From Bacteroidales bacterium (lineage in GTDB: Bacteria; Bacteroidota; Bacteroidia; Bacteroidales; F082), in NCBI GenBank assembly GCA_017427985.1, contig JAFRRS010000024.1:1-64000 (forward strand): 64,000 bases of DNA. Reading direction: 5' to 3'. Position 1 is the first letter of the stretch. Each line of letters begins with the position of its first letter. Made by a program: the position numbers and the translations under genes. The notes beneath the pieces were generated by a model. It was not told the DNA's origin and did not search any database. It saw only the letters and a program-made list of their open reading frames with translations. Positions 17,916 to 26,568 of the stretch are shown here, one piece after another.

Positions 17916-19068
17916 TTATATTTTTCACTTCTTTTGTCACACTAATAATTATTCCTATCGAGATGCCGGTAAACAGCAGCGAGGTGCCTCCCATGCTCAC
18001 AAACGGCAGCGGCTGGCCTGTAACGGGGAACAACCCCACCGCGACACCCATGTTCACCAACGCCTGCATCACCAGACTGAACGCAAGTCCGACAGCAAGC
18101 ATCGCCCCGAATGACTGCGGTGCCCGTATCATGATTCTCGTCGCCCGATACATCAGAATCAAATACATCAGCATCACAAGAATGCCGCCCCAAAGCCCAT
18201 ATTCCTCAAGGATTATCGCATAAATGAAGTCGGAATACGGATGCGGCAGAACATTACGTTGCGTGCTCTTTCCCGAGCCTTTCCCGAAAATTCCGCCACC
18301 GGCAATGGCAATCTTCGACTGTGTTATCTGAAAATCTTTATCATCGTTTTTCTCCTCATCGCCACTACCAAAGAAACGCTCTATTCGGTACACCCACGTC
18401 GCACTTCTATTGTCTTTCGAATAAGCCAACGACACGAGCATGAAAATTCCTCCCGCCAAAACGATAATCCCGACAAACTCAAGGATATATTTCATCTTAA
18501 CCTTGCTCAGAAACATCATCACAATGCAAGTGGCAAACAGCATCGCGGCTGTGGAGAAATTCTCCGGGAAGATAAGCCCCACAATCACCACTATCGGCAA
18601 CATCACCCTGATTGCCAGCTCCTTAAAGTCGGTGAAGCTGTCGTGTCTCAACGTCAAAACCCTTGCGAGGAAGCCTATCAAGGCAATCTTGGCGAGGTCG
18701 CTGGTCTGGAATGTCACACCTGCGATGCCGATGACACGTTGCGCGTGGTTGAGATTCTTTCCGAAGAACAAAGTGTAGACAAGCAACGGTATCGCAATCC
18801 AGAACAAAAGCAGCAGGAGACGCGAGTATTTCTTGTAATTGATAAGCGAAGCGCCGAAAACGCCCACCAGGCCAAGCAGCAGCATCGAGGCATGACGCAG
18901 CAGCACGAAGGCGTTGTTGCCGTTATAGCTTCTGTTCGCCACCGACTCCGACGCGCTGTATACAGCGAGCAACGACACGAGGGTGAGAATTGCCACAACC
19001 ACCCAGATGACCTTGTCGCCCGTGAACCAGCCTTTGACTTTTTCTATGACAGCTTCCTTATCAATCAT
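17869..19068 (-). CDS. ftsW: Septal peptidoglycan polymerase FtsW (SEDS family)
   Basis: A 399-residue SEDS glycosyltransferase with about ten hydrophobic helices. Family signatures visible are FQTSDLAKIALIGFLA, FPENFSTAAML, GKGSGKSTQRNVLPHPYSDF with ILEEYG, and PVTGQPLPFVSMGGTSLL near the end. It polymerises lipid II together with the FtsI-type transpeptidase encoded upstream. It sits between the reduced murD and murG, the normal place for ftsW in dcw clusters. Confidence 0.95.
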   Translation of the reverse strand: MIDKEAVIEKVKGWFTGDKVIWVVVAILTLVSLLAVYSASESVANRSYNGNNAFVLLRHASMLLLGLVGVFGASLINYKKYSRLLLLLFWIAIPLLVYTLFFGKNLNHAQRVIGIAGVTFQTSDLAKIALIGFLARVLTLRHDSFTDFKELAIRVMLPIVVIVGLIFPENFSTAAMLFATCIVMMFLSKVKMKYILEFVGIIVLAGGIFMLVSLAYSKDNRSATWVYRIERFFGSGDEEKNDDKDFQITQSKIAIAGGGIFGKGSGKSTQRNVLPHPYSDFIYAIILEEYGLWGGILVMLMYLILMYRATRIMIRAPQSFGAMLAVGLAFSLVMQALVNMGVAVGLFPVTGQPLPFVSMGGTSLLFTGISIGIIISVTKEVKNINDNEDSDSEITEVDS

Positions 19069-19074
19069 GATTTA

Positions 19075-19611
19075 CTATTCTTTTGCCATTTTGACAAAAA
19101 CTCTCTCCATCTTGTTCAACACCTTATCTTCGGCAAAACAGCCTGGCGAAAACAGAACGACATCACCTGAAACCGCCTTCTCCTCCGCCATCTTCATCGC
19201 CTCTTCGATATTTGCAACACTAATAATCCCGTCACGGACAAGATAGCCGATGGCGTTGCTCATCTTCTCTACATCGTTTCCAATGCTGATCACCGTCTTA
19301 ACATGCTGACGGACGACAGGTATCATCTCCTCATAGTCCTCATTTCCAGACATGGCGATCCAGACTGTAGGCTCAGTGTTGTTCTCCAGAGAAAACCACG
19401 TCGCCGACAGGCTCTTGGCACCGCTGTCATTGATAAAACTCACGCCGTTTCGCATAGCCACGAACTCGTTTCTGTGCTTGATGTGCTCACAATCAACAAA
19501 GCTGCGCTTCAAATTCTCGTTACGAGCGTTGCAGATGCTCTCGTTGATGGTGAATGCAGTAGTGAAAATCTCTTTTCTTCTACCCTGTTTGGCCAATTGT
19601 TCTAATGTCAT
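19075..19611 (-). pseudogene. murD: Truncated and degenerate murD (C-terminal domain only)
   Basis: This 178-residue frame stands where murD (about 440-450 residues) belongs, between mraY (10 bp upstream) and ftsW. It matches only the end of MurD: the segment HRNEFVAMRNGVSFINDSG corresponds to the HRLEFV..NG..FINDSKATN region that opens the C-terminal domain. The N-terminal UDP-binding and central ATPase domains are absent, and no other frame nearby encodes them. Key positions are also changed. The DSKATN lysine/threonine motif reads DSGAKS, and the SPACAS..F substrate loop reads SPGCFAED. It cannot ligate D-glutamate as it stands. The frame is intact and has no stops, so a retained non-catalytic role is possible. 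A complete MurD would have to be elsewhere in the genome. Confidence 0.8.
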
Positions 19612-19621
19612 AATATCTGTT

Positions 19622-20902
19622 TTATCTTATCTTCAAAGTTAATATTGCGAAAGCCACCAAAATGATAGTGACAATCCAGAATCTCACCGTAATCTTCATC
19701 TCATGAAGCAAGTCGGTTTTCCCCTTACAAATTACTGTGGAGGTAGGGTCTGCGTTAAGAACCTGCTCCATCGAAGTCCTGAAATGATCGTGAATCGGGG
19801 TACGTTTCCAAACACGTTGGTGCACGCCTTTTTTCTTTCCCATCCTGAAATAAGCCCTCTGCACTATCACCGACACGCTTTCAAGCAAAAACACGCCGCA
19901 CATTATCGGGAGAAGCAGCTCTTTGTGGATGATAACCGCCGAAACCGCAATGATTCCGCCTATCGTAAGACTTCCGGTATCGCCCATGAAAACCTGCGCA
20001 GGGAATGAATTATACCAAAGGAATCCTATCAACGCCCCGACAAATGCCGCGAGGAACACCGCAATCTCTTCACTACCAGGGATATACATTATGTCCAGAT
20101 AGCCCGAAAGCACGGCGTTACTCGAAAGATATGCAAGTATGCCTATTCCCAAACCTATTATCGCGGAGTTGCCTGCCGCCATGCCGTCCATGCCGTCGTT
20201 GAGATTCGAGCCGTTCGACACCGCGCACACCACAAACACCGTCATGATGACGAAAAACACCCAGCCAGCCCAGTATTTGTAAGGCTCACCCATAAAATCG
20301 AAGATATTGGCGTAGTTCAAGTTATGATGCTTGAAAAACGGTATCGTAGTCCTCGTCGACTTCACGTCAGGCGACTTCACAACGATTTCCTTGTTATCTT
20401 CTATCCTTGTGCTAACATCTTCATTCATAACGACTTGCGGACTAAAACGCAGAGTCAGACCCACAATAAGTCCCAACGCCACCTGACCGAAAATCTTATA
20501 CCAGCCCTTCAAGCCGTCTTTTTTCTTCTTGAAAGTCTTGATATAGTCGTCGGCAAAGCCAATTCCTCCAAGGATTGCCGTCGTAACAATCATCAGTATC
20601 ATATAGACATTCAACAGCTTACCGAACAAGAGGCAAGGGATGAGAATCGAGGCGATGATAATCAGTCCGCCCATCGTCGGGACGCCTTTCTTATTTACGT
20701 TGAACGGGTCGATTTTTGAGTCACGCTGCGTCTCCGTGATGTTACGTCTCTTCATGAATCTGATGAAGACCTTTCCTAACCAGATGGAAACCACGAGCGA
20801 GATAATTATTGCGACGATTGCTCTAACCGTAACATAATCAAGCACTCCCGCACCTGGAAGTCCGAATCTGACACTGAGATATTTCCAAAGATAGTATAAC
20901 AT
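19622..20902 (-). CDS. mraY: Phospho-MurNAc-pentapeptide translocase MraY
   Basis: An integral membrane enzyme that transfers phospho-MurNAc-pentapeptide to undecaprenyl phosphate, forming lipid I. Signatures are KKGVPTMGGL (near 70), the catalytic-aspartate motif NGSNLNDGMDGMAAG, FPAQVFMGDTGSL, and the histidine cluster RTPIHDHF near 385. Length 426 with about ten membrane helices, as in Bacteroidota relatives. It lies between murE and the truncated murD with 10-11 nt gaps. Confidence 0.96.
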   Translation of the reverse strand: MLYYLWKYLSVRFGLPGAGVLDYVTVRAIVAIIISLVVSIWLGKVFIRFMKRRNITETQRDSKIDPFNVNKKGVPTMGGLIIIASILIPCLLFGKLLNVYMILMIVTTAILGGIGFADDYIKTFKKKKDGLKGWYKIFGQVALGLIVGLTLRFSPQVVMNEDVSTRIEDNKEIVVKSPDVKSTRTTIPFFKHHNLNYANIFDFMGEPYKYWAGWVFFVIMTVFVVCAVSNGSNLNDGMDGMAAGNSAIIGLGIGILAYLSSNAVLSGYLDIMYIPGSEEIAVFLAAFVGALIGFLWYNSFPAQVFMGDTGSLTIGGIIAVSAVIIHKELLLPIMCGVFLLESVSVIVQRAYFRMGKKKGVHQRVWKRTPIHDHFRTSMEQVLNADPTSTVICKGKTDLLHEMKITVRFWIVTIILVAFAILTLKIR

Positions 20903-20913
20903 TTTAAAATTCC

Positions 20914-22329
20914 TTATTTCTCGTTAAACGCATTTTCAAGTTCTTCCCTGTCGTCGAAATGATGCTTCACGCCTTTCACGTCCTGGTACGTCTCATGACC
21001 TTTGCCCGCCACGAGGATGATGTCGCCTCTCTTCGCCAACGCCACCGCCGTCCTGATAGCTTCGCGTCTGTCGGTGATGCACAACACCTTATTATAATAC
21101 TCGCCCGGGACGCCCGCCTTCATCTGACGAATGATGTCCTCCGGCTCCTCAAAACGCGGATTATCACTCGTGATGATAAGTCTGTCGGACAGCCTCACTG
21201 CCGCTGCCGCCATCTTTGGACGTTTGTCGGCATCACGGTTGCCGCCTGCTCCAGCCACGGTGATTAAAGTCTCGTTGTGCGTCCTGATGTCGTTAATCGT
21301 CAAAAGCACATTCTCAAGTGCATCTGGCGTGTGAGCGTAATCCACGATGCCGACGATGCCGTCTTTCGAGTTCACCATCTGGAAACGTCCCGACGCACTG
21401 TGAAGCTTGCTGACTTCCGGCAAAACCTCGTCCTCAGGCATTCCGAGAAGCGACGCCGCACCGTAAATCGCCAGCAGATTGTATGCGTTGAAACGCCCCA
21501 CAAGATATGTCGATACCGCTTTGTTGTTGATTTTCAACTCCATGCCGTCGAAATAACTCTCCATCACAAGACCTTTGAAGTCGGCGTCATGATTGAGCGA
21601 ATACGTCTTCTTCGCTGCTTTGGTGTTTTGAAGCATCACCATGCCGTTCTTGTCGTCGAGGTTCGTTAACGCGAACGCTGTGGCTGGCAGATTGTCGAAG
21701 AATTTTTTCTTGGCGTCGCGGTAATTCGCGAGTGTTTTATGATAATCAAGATGATCTTGCGTGAGATTTGTGAAGATGCCTCCAGCGAAATGTAACCCTG
21801 CGATTCTGTCCTGGTCGATGGAATGTGAGCTCACCTCCATGAAAGCGTACTCGCATCCTGCCTCCACCATCTGTGCGAGCAAAGCGTTGAGCTCGAGCTG
21901 GTCGCCGGTGGTGTGTGTCGACGGCACCACTTTCTTGCCGATGATGTTCTCTATCGTCGAAAGAAGCCCGCAAACGTAGCCCGCATCTGTGAAAAGACGG
22001 TAGAGCAAGGTTGCGATGGTGGTCTTTCCGTTGGTGCCTGTCACGCCGACGAGATGCAGCTTTTGCGACGGGTTGCCGTAAAACTCAGAGGCGCACAATC
22101 CCAAAGCCTTGGCGCTGTTTTCAACAACAAAAAACCTCACGCCCTCAGCCTGTTTCTCTGGCATCTTCTCGCACACCACGCTCTTCGCGCCGTTCTCAAT
22201 CGCTTTCGCGATGTAGTCGTGACCGTCGACCTGCGTACCGCGCACCGCAAAGAAAACGCTGCCATCATTGCACTTCCTCGAATCGAACTGCAAATCCTTC
22301 GCACCTTTCAAAATCTCTTCAATATTCAT
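20914..22329 (-). CDS. murE: UDP-MurNAc-tripeptide synthetase, meso-DAP adding
   Basis: Adds the third peptide residue to UDP-MurNAc-Ala-Glu. The start chosen is MNIEEILKGAKDL (471 residues). Longer frame extensions to 22605 run through a repeat and into ftsI, so they are not real. The ATP loop is GTNGKTTIATLLY, and the C-terminal domain has TSDNPRFEEPEDI: the DNPR motif is the mark of meso-diaminopimelate specificity rather than lysine. That agrees with dapD at 28.3 kb. A second possible start is at 22344. Confidence 0.95.
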   Translation of the reverse strand: MNIEEILKGAKDLQFDSRKCNDGSVFFAVRGTQVDGHDYIAKAIENGAKSVVCEKMPEKQAEGVRFFVVENSAKALGLCASEFYGNPSQKLHLVGVTGTNGKTTIATLLYRLFTDAGYVCGLLSTIENIIGKKVVPSTHTTGDQLELNALLAQMVEAGCEYAFMEVSSHSIDQDRIAGLHFAGGIFTNLTQDHLDYHKTLANYRDAKKKFFDNLPATAFALTNLDDKNGMVMLQNTKAAKKTYSLNHDADFKGLVMESYFDGMELKINNKAVSTYLVGRFNAYNLLAIYGAASLLGMPEDEVLPEVSKLHSASGRFQMVNSKDGIVGIVDYAHTPDALENVLLTINDIRTHNETLITVAGAGGNRDADKRPKMAAAAVRLSDRLIITSDNPRFEEPEDIIRQMKAGVPGEYYNKVLCITDRREAIRTAVALAKRGDIILVAGKGHETYQDVKGVKHHFDDREELENAFNEK

Positions 22330-22342
22330 AATAATATTATTC

Positions 22343-22374
22343 ATCCTGTACGGACAAGGCAGCCTTGTCCCTAC
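22343..22374. repeat. REP-like palindrome, GTAGGGACAAGG family (ftsI/murE junction)
   Basis: On the minus strand this reads GTAG then GGACAAGGC-T-GCCTTGTCC. The TAG of its GTAG head is the stop codon of ftsI (22371-22373). A near-identical copy lies at 24846-24879. Confidence 0.8.
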
Positions 22375-24488
22375 GTGTTTAATTTTAAAACAATCGTATT
22401 TCCTTTTTCCAATCTCGTTCCTGCTTTCACGCTCTGGCTCTCCACCAGACCTCTGCCGCTGAAACTCGCCTTCCATCCCATCGATTCGAGGAGAAAGACG
22501 GCATCCGTCACGTTCATGCCCTTCAAATCCGGCACCGTCTGTTTGTCGATTTCCACGTTTTTCAACACCACGCCACCGTTTTTCGACGGAATCACCTTCA
22601 CCCATTCGGAGCTCAACTCGCTGTCAACCATCCGCACGCCCGCCATGGTGCAATACTCGTTCACGTCGTCGTAATACGCCATCGAAGCCTTGGTGTATTT
22701 GTCGCAATTAGCCTTATAACCTCCGTTCTCGTCTTTGATGCCGAGCTCAGTGGCGTAAACCTTCTCCGCTATTTCCTTGAAAACAGGTGCCGACACCGAC
22801 GCGCCGTAGTAGTTCTTTCCCATTGGGTTGCTCACCACCACAATACACGTGTATTTCGGGTCGTCGGCAGGGAAATATCCCACAAACGAAGCGGTGTAAT
22901 TTTTCTTGTTATACCCGCCGTTGCTCGAAATCTGTGCAGTTCCAGTCTTGCCAGCCACCGGAAAAGCGCATTTGTTGAGTGCCTTGGCAGTACCGTTTTC
23001 CACCACGCCGCGCAGAAGCTTCTGCAACGTCTTTATCGTCCTGTCTGAAGCAATCTTCTCGTTTATCACGATGGTGTCAAACGTCTTGACAACCTCATTG
23101 CCGCGCCTAATCTCCTTCACAAACTGAGGCTTCACCATCTTTCCGTTGTTAGCTATGGCGTTGTAATATGTAAGAAGCGTTATCGGAGTCACTGTAAGCT
23201 CATAACCTATTGACATCCAAGGCAATGAAACCTTCGACCAGGTCTTGTTTTTAGTGGTTTTTATAAACGGCTTGCCCTCGCCTTTTATGTCGAGATTCAG
23301 CGGCTCGTTGATTTTAGTCTTGTAAATCAAGTCGATGAATTGCTGCGGATTGTTCTCAAAAGCCTCTGTCGTGAGGTAGCCGAAAGCGATGTTCGACGAC
23401 TCCCAGAACGCCTGTTTCACCGTGGGAACGCCTTCCCCGACAACATGAGAATCCGTCATGACACGGTTGTGGAACTTCATCCTTCCCGTCTTGCCCAAGT
23501 CCAGTTTTCTTTCTATGCTGAACTTCGGGTTGTTCTCCAGCAGCGCCGTCATGGTGATGGCTTTAAACGTCGAGCCGGGCTCCACATTCTCCGCAATGGC
23601 GAAATTATACGACTCCTCATATCTCCTCTTTTTCTCATTATATTTCAACGACGCCATCACCTCGATAAAACCCGACTTCACGTCCATCATGATGACGCAG
23701 CCCTGCTGTGCCTCATTCTCCGTCAGACAACGACGAAGTGCCTCTTCCGCCACATCCTGAATCTTGGCATCGATGGAAGTGTAAATGTCCTTGCCGTTTT
23801 TCGGCGTGATATTCGACGACGAAGGCACGTCGATGAACCTTCCGCCGTTGATACGACGACGCATCTGCTTTCCGTCGATGCCTCTCAGACACGTGTCGTA
23901 TGCTCCTTCAAGACCCACTTTCACAGGCTTCAAGGTGTCGTTATAGTTGACATATCCTATCACACGCATCGCAATGTCGCCGTACGGGCGCTCTCTAACC
24001 AACTGTTTCTCAGCGATTAAGCCGTTACCAAGCCTCTCCCTGAAAATCGGGAACGTCTTGATACGCTCATATTCGTCCATCTTCAGCTTGCGCGCAATCC
24101 TGACATATCTGTTGTTGTTCTTACGCGCTTTCTTAAACATGCCTTTATACTCTGAACTCGAGTGTTTCTTCAGCATAACAGCAAGACTGTCAGACAGTTT
24201 GCCGATGTTTTTATTGAAAACAGAGTCCCGCACCGCCACAGGGTCGAAGTAAATGTCAAAAACTGGAATCGTGGTTGCGAGAAGCGTCCCGTTTTTCGAG
24301 AAGACGTTTCCTCTCACGGCAGGAACATCGACGATTCTGAGGTCAGCCTTCCTCGCCATCTCCAGCAATTCCTCACGTTCCCCGAGTTGTATGGTCAAAA
24401 TTTTGATGACAATAGCCGCCCCGACTACAAGCATCAGCAAGTAGACAAGAAAAACGCGCCAGGCATCACCAAAATTTATCTTGCTCAT
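22371..24488 (-). CDS. ftsI: Division transpeptidase (class B PBP, FtsI/PBP2-type) with PASTA domain
   Basis: A 705-residue penicillin-binding protein that cross-links septal peptidoglycan. One N-terminal membrane helix (about 13-32) is followed by the PBP dimer domain and the transpeptidase domain with all three active-site motifs: S306-T-F-K309, SSN (364-366) and GKTGTAQ (near 520). The last 60 residues form a PASTA domain (TVPDLKGMNVTDA..). The position after ftsL and before murE identifies it as the FtsI of the cluster. It overlaps ftsL by 4 nt. Its stop codon comes from the neighbouring palindromic repeat. Confidence 0.95.
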   Translation of the reverse strand: MSKINFGDAWRVFLVYLLMLVVGAAIVIKILTIQLGEREELLEMARKADLRIVDVPAVRGNVFSKNGTLLATTIPVFDIYFDPVAVRDSVFNKNIGKLSDSLAVMLKKHSSSEYKGMFKKARKNNNRYVRIARKLKMDEYERIKTFPIFRERLGNGLIAEKQLVRERPYGDIAMRVIGYVNYNDTLKPVKVGLEGAYDTCLRGIDGKQMRRRINGGRFIDVPSSSNITPKNGKDIYTSIDAKIQDVAEEALRRCLTENEAQQGCVIMMDVKSGFIEVMASLKYNEKKRRYEESYNFAIAENVEPGSTFKAITMTALLENNPKFSIERKLDLGKTGRMKFHNRVMTDSHVVGEGVPTVKQAFWESSNIAFGYLTTEAFENNPQQFIDLIYKTKINEPLNLDIKGEGKPFIKTTKNKTWSKVSLPWMSIGYELTVTPITLLTYYNAIANNGKMVKPQFVKEIRRGNEVVKTFDTIVINEKIASDRTIKTLQKLLRGVVENGTAKALNKCAFPVAGKTGTAQISSNGGYNKKNYTASFVGYFPADDPKYTCIVVVSNPMGKNYYGASVSAPVFKEIAEKVYATELGIKDENGGYKANCDKYTKASMAYYDDVNEYCTMAGVRMVDSELSSEWVKVIPSKNGGVVLKNVEIDKQTVPDLKGMNVTDAVFLLESMGWKASFSGRGLVESQSVKAGTRLEKGNTIVLKLNT

Positions 24489-24832
24489 TTCTTTTTGTTT
24501 TTACCCGTTTCCTTTACGACTGTTATCTTTTTAAGCGGCTCGACCGACTCTTTTATCCCTTTGTTTTTCAATATCTTAGCAAGTTCCGACTGCTTCGTCA
24601 TCCTTGTAATCTCCGACTTGTTGTAAACATACTCCACATGACGGTCTTCAAGAATCTTATTCTTCGTAAGAATCTCACGGTTCACATCTTCGGCAACATA
24701 AGTGTTTGTGATATAAAGCATTAGAAGAAACACCACATACAGCACAAACGGCAGCTGTTTCACCACCGACTGTCTTGAAAACACGTCGCCGCCAAGATAT
24801 TTGTTAAAAAATGAACCTTTTTTCTCTTTCAT
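24485..24832 (-). CDS. ftsL: FtsL-like cell division protein
   Basis: A 115-residue bitopic protein: a basic cytoplasmic start, one membrane helix (about 27-44, LPFVLYVVFLLMLYIT) and a heptad-like periplasmic coil, ending in a lysine-rich tail. The size, topology and position between rsmH and ftsI match FtsL, which forms a complex with FtsQ and FtsB. Sequence conservation in this family is low, so context carries much of the weight. Confidence 0.85.
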   Translation of the reverse strand: MKEKKGSFFNKYLGGDVFSRQSVVKQLPFVLYVVFLLMLYITNTYVAEDVNREILTKNKILEDRHVEYVYNKSEITRMTKQSELAKILKNKGIKESVEPLKKITVVKETGKNKKK

Positions 24833-24845
24833 ATTAATTTATTTC

Positions 24846-24879
24846 TCATCCCGTACGGACAAGGCAGCCTTGTCCCTAC
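24846..24879. repeat. REP-like palindrome, GTAGGGACAAGG family (rsmH/ftsL junction)
   Basis: Second copy of the unit at 22343: minus-strand GTAG, then GGACAAGGC-T-GCCTTGTCC, then GTACGGGATGA. Its TAG is the rsmH stop codon (24876-24878). Confidence 0.8.
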
Positions 24880-25769
24880 CGAAGTTCCGCTATCCTCAAT
24901 TTCGCGCTCCTCGCCCTGCCGTTCTCCGCCACCTCTTCATCACTCGGCACTATAGGCTTGCGCGTTATTAATATATAAGGTGTGTTTTGCCTTCCAAAGA
25001 AATCCTTCTCAATCTCGCCGCTCGCGTTGCCGCTTCTCATGAAATTCTTCACCAGCCTGTCCTCCAAAGAATGATACGACATCACCACGAGACGGCCTCC
25101 CGGCTTCAGCACTTCGGCGCACTGCCCGAGAAACGTCTCCAAGACCTCCATCTCATTGTTGACCTCAATCCTCAAAGCCTGGAATATCTGTGCCAGCACC
25201 TTGTTTTCCATGCCTTTCGGCAGATGCGCAGCAACAGCGTTCTTCAGATCCGTTGTCGTCTCCAAAGGCTGCGCTTCACGCGCCTGCTCGATGTCACGCG
25301 CTATCGCCATGGCGTTCTTCAACTCGCCATAACGCGAGAAGACACTCGCCAAAGCCGCGACCTCGTACGTGTTCACGACGCTTGCCGCGTCAACGGGGGT
25401 GTTCTGGTTCATGCGCATGTCAAGACGACCCTCGAAACGTGTCGAGAAACCCTTCTCCGGCGTGTCGAACTGGTACGACGACACCCCCAAATCCGCCAAA
25501 ATGCCATCGACTTTAGCGCCAGCGTACAGCTGGACGAAGTTCTTCATGTAACGGAAATTCTGCGGGATGAAGGTGAAACGCTCGTCATCGAGAGCGTTCT
25601 TCGCCGCGTCCGCATCCTGGTCGAAAGCGTACAGGTGACCGCACTTGAGGTGCTCAAGGATGGCATGCGAATGACCGCCACCGCCGAACGTCACATCAAC
25701 ATATATGCCGTCCGGATTGATGTTCAGCCCGTCGATACACTCTTTCAACATTACAGGATTATGGTACAT
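24876..25769 (-). CDS. rsmH: 16S rRNA (cytosine(1402)-N(4))-methyltransferase
   Basis: A 297-residue SAM-dependent methyltransferase acting on C1402 in the ribosomal P site, formerly MraW. The SAM site is YVDVTFGGGGHSHAIL (23-38), followed by GILADLGVSSYQFD (near 96) and the conserved C-terminal block VMSYHSLEDRLVKNFM. It is second in the cluster, 11 nt after mraZ. Its final codon and stop run directly into a palindromic repeat. Confidence 0.96.
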   Translation of the reverse strand: MYHNPVMLKECIDGLNINPDGIYVDVTFGGGGHSHAILEHLKCGHLYAFDQDADAAKNALDDERFTFIPQNFRYMKNFVQLYAGAKVDGILADLGVSSYQFDTPEKGFSTRFEGRLDMRMNQNTPVDAASVVNTYEVAALASVFSRYGELKNAMAIARDIEQAREAQPLETTTDLKNAVAAHLPKGMENKVLAQIFQALRIEVNNEMEVLETFLGQCAEVLKPGGRLVVMSYHSLEDRLVKNFMRSGNASGEIEKDFFGRQNTPYILITRKPIVPSDEEVAENGRARSAKLRIAELR

Positions 25770-25780
25770 ATCAAAAAATT

Positions 25781-26242
25781 TTACTCAAAATCAATATTTC
25801 CAAGTCTGTCCTCAAGCAGCTGCGAGAACTCCTCGTCGGTCATCAGCGCGTTGCTCTCGTCCATCTTCTCCTTCGCCCAAATCTGCATCCTGTCGGGCAA
25901 CGAAGTGATGACAACCTCTTTCACCATGGCGCATTTCTCCACAAGGTCCTTCGGAATCTGCAGACGGCCGCTCGCATCCATCTTCACTACCCTCGCGCCC
26001 GCGTTGATACGGCGCATCATCATCAGATTCTCCTTCTTGAACGGATTCAGCTTGCTGAGTTTGTCCTGCAATTTACGCCAGTCGTCCATTCCGTACACGT
26101 CGAGGCATGTCTCAAACAGACCAGGACGCAGCACGAAACCCGCATCAAGTGCCTCTCCCAGCTGTTCCTTGAATCCACTGGGCAAGAGCAACCTTCCCTT
26201 AGCGTCTAATTTACAATAATATTCACCTATCGGATAATCCAT
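25781..26242 (-). CDS. mraZ: Transcriptional regulator MraZ
   Basis: A 153-residue AbrB-like DNA-binding protein with two tandem MraZ half-domains (GEYYCKLDAKGRLLLPSGFK at 6-25, and VVKMDASGRLQIPKDLVEK in the second half). MraZ heads dcw operons and binds direct GTGGG repeats in their promoter. Two such repeats 10 bp apart lie upstream of this start, so autoregulation of the cluster is expected. Confidence 0.95.
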   Translation of the reverse strand: MDYPIGEYYCKLDAKGRLLLPSGFKEQLGEALDAGFVLRPGLFETCLDVYGMDDWRKLQDKLSKLNPFKKENLMMMRRINAGARVVKMDASGRLQIPKDLVEKCAMVKEVVITSLPDRMQIWAKEKMDESNALMTDEEFSQLLEDRLGNIDFE

Positions 26243-26264
26243 TTGTATACAAATTTTTCAGCTT

Positions 26265-26298
26265 GCTAAATTATACATTTTTTCCCACTTATTCCCAC
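26265..26298 (-). promoter_or_regulatory. dcw promoter region with MraZ boxes
   Basis: On the minus strand, GTGGG occurs at 26294-26298 and 26284-26288, a 10-bp direct repeat (GTGGGAATAAGTGGG). This matches the known MraZ operator pattern of spaced TGGG direct repeats. A weaker -7-like TATAATTTAG lies at 26266-26275. MraZ itself is the first gene of the downstream cluster. Confidence 0.75.
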
Positions 26299-26323
26299 TT
26301 TACAACAAAATTTTTTAAAAAAT

Positions 26324-26363
26324 TTATCAACAGAGTTATCAACAGTCAAAAAAGTTATTAACA
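26324..26363 (+). promoter_or_regulatory. Cluster of DnaA-box-like 9-mers
   Basis: TTATCAACA occurs at 26324 and 26336, and TTATTAACA at 26355, all on the plus strand; a fourth TTATCAACA is at 26560. They differ from the DnaA consensus TTATCCACA by one or two bases. The surrounding DNA is AT-rich. The sites could bring the dcw promoter under DnaA, or be chance in AT-rich DNA; nothing else here marks an origin. Confidence 0.4.
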
Positions 26364-26370
26364 TTGCCAT

Positions 26371-26536
26371 GTCATTCCGAGCAAGATTCCTCACTTCGCT
26401 ACGCTCCGTTCGGAATGACAGGACATTTTGTTAACATCATAGCGCGGCTTGACGGTAACTTTAAATCAGAAGGAACAGGTATGCCGCGCCACACAATTAA
26501 TCATAAATTGTCATTCCGAGCGAAGCGAGGAATCTT
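26371..26536. repeat. Composite palindromic repeat, copy 1 (GTCATTCCGA / AGCGCGGC modules)
   Basis: The order is: a GTCATTCCGAGC..GTTCGGAATGAC inverted repeat (26371-26419), a spacer, AGCGCGGCTTGACGG.. with ATGCCGCGC (26441-26489), a spacer, and GTCATTCCGAGCGAAGCGAG (from 26510). The same three modules in the same order lie at 35400-35549. No gene is seen between 26243 and 26568. Confidence 0.75.
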
Positions 26537-26545
26537 AAAAATGTA

Positions 26546-26553
26546 TATCTTTG
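26546..26553 (+). promoter_or_regulatory. engB promoter -7 box
   Basis: TATCTTTG, a match to TAnnTTTG, lies 15 nt before the ATG at 26569. Because the box covers the TTG at 26551, that upstream start is ruled out. Confidence 0.6.
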
Positions 26554-26568
26554 CAAAAATTATCAACA

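Noticed and set aside
24987..26219. 410-residue plus-strand frame opposite rsmH and mraZ
   Set aside because: It is antisense to two clearly identified genes, has no recognisable domain and has the His/Arg-rich look of a shadow frame in GC-rich coding DNA.
26324..26363. Replication origin at the DnaA-like cluster
   Set aside because: Only three inexact boxes and no dnaA, unwinding element or gene-strand switch pattern specific to an origin; kept as a regulatory possibility only.
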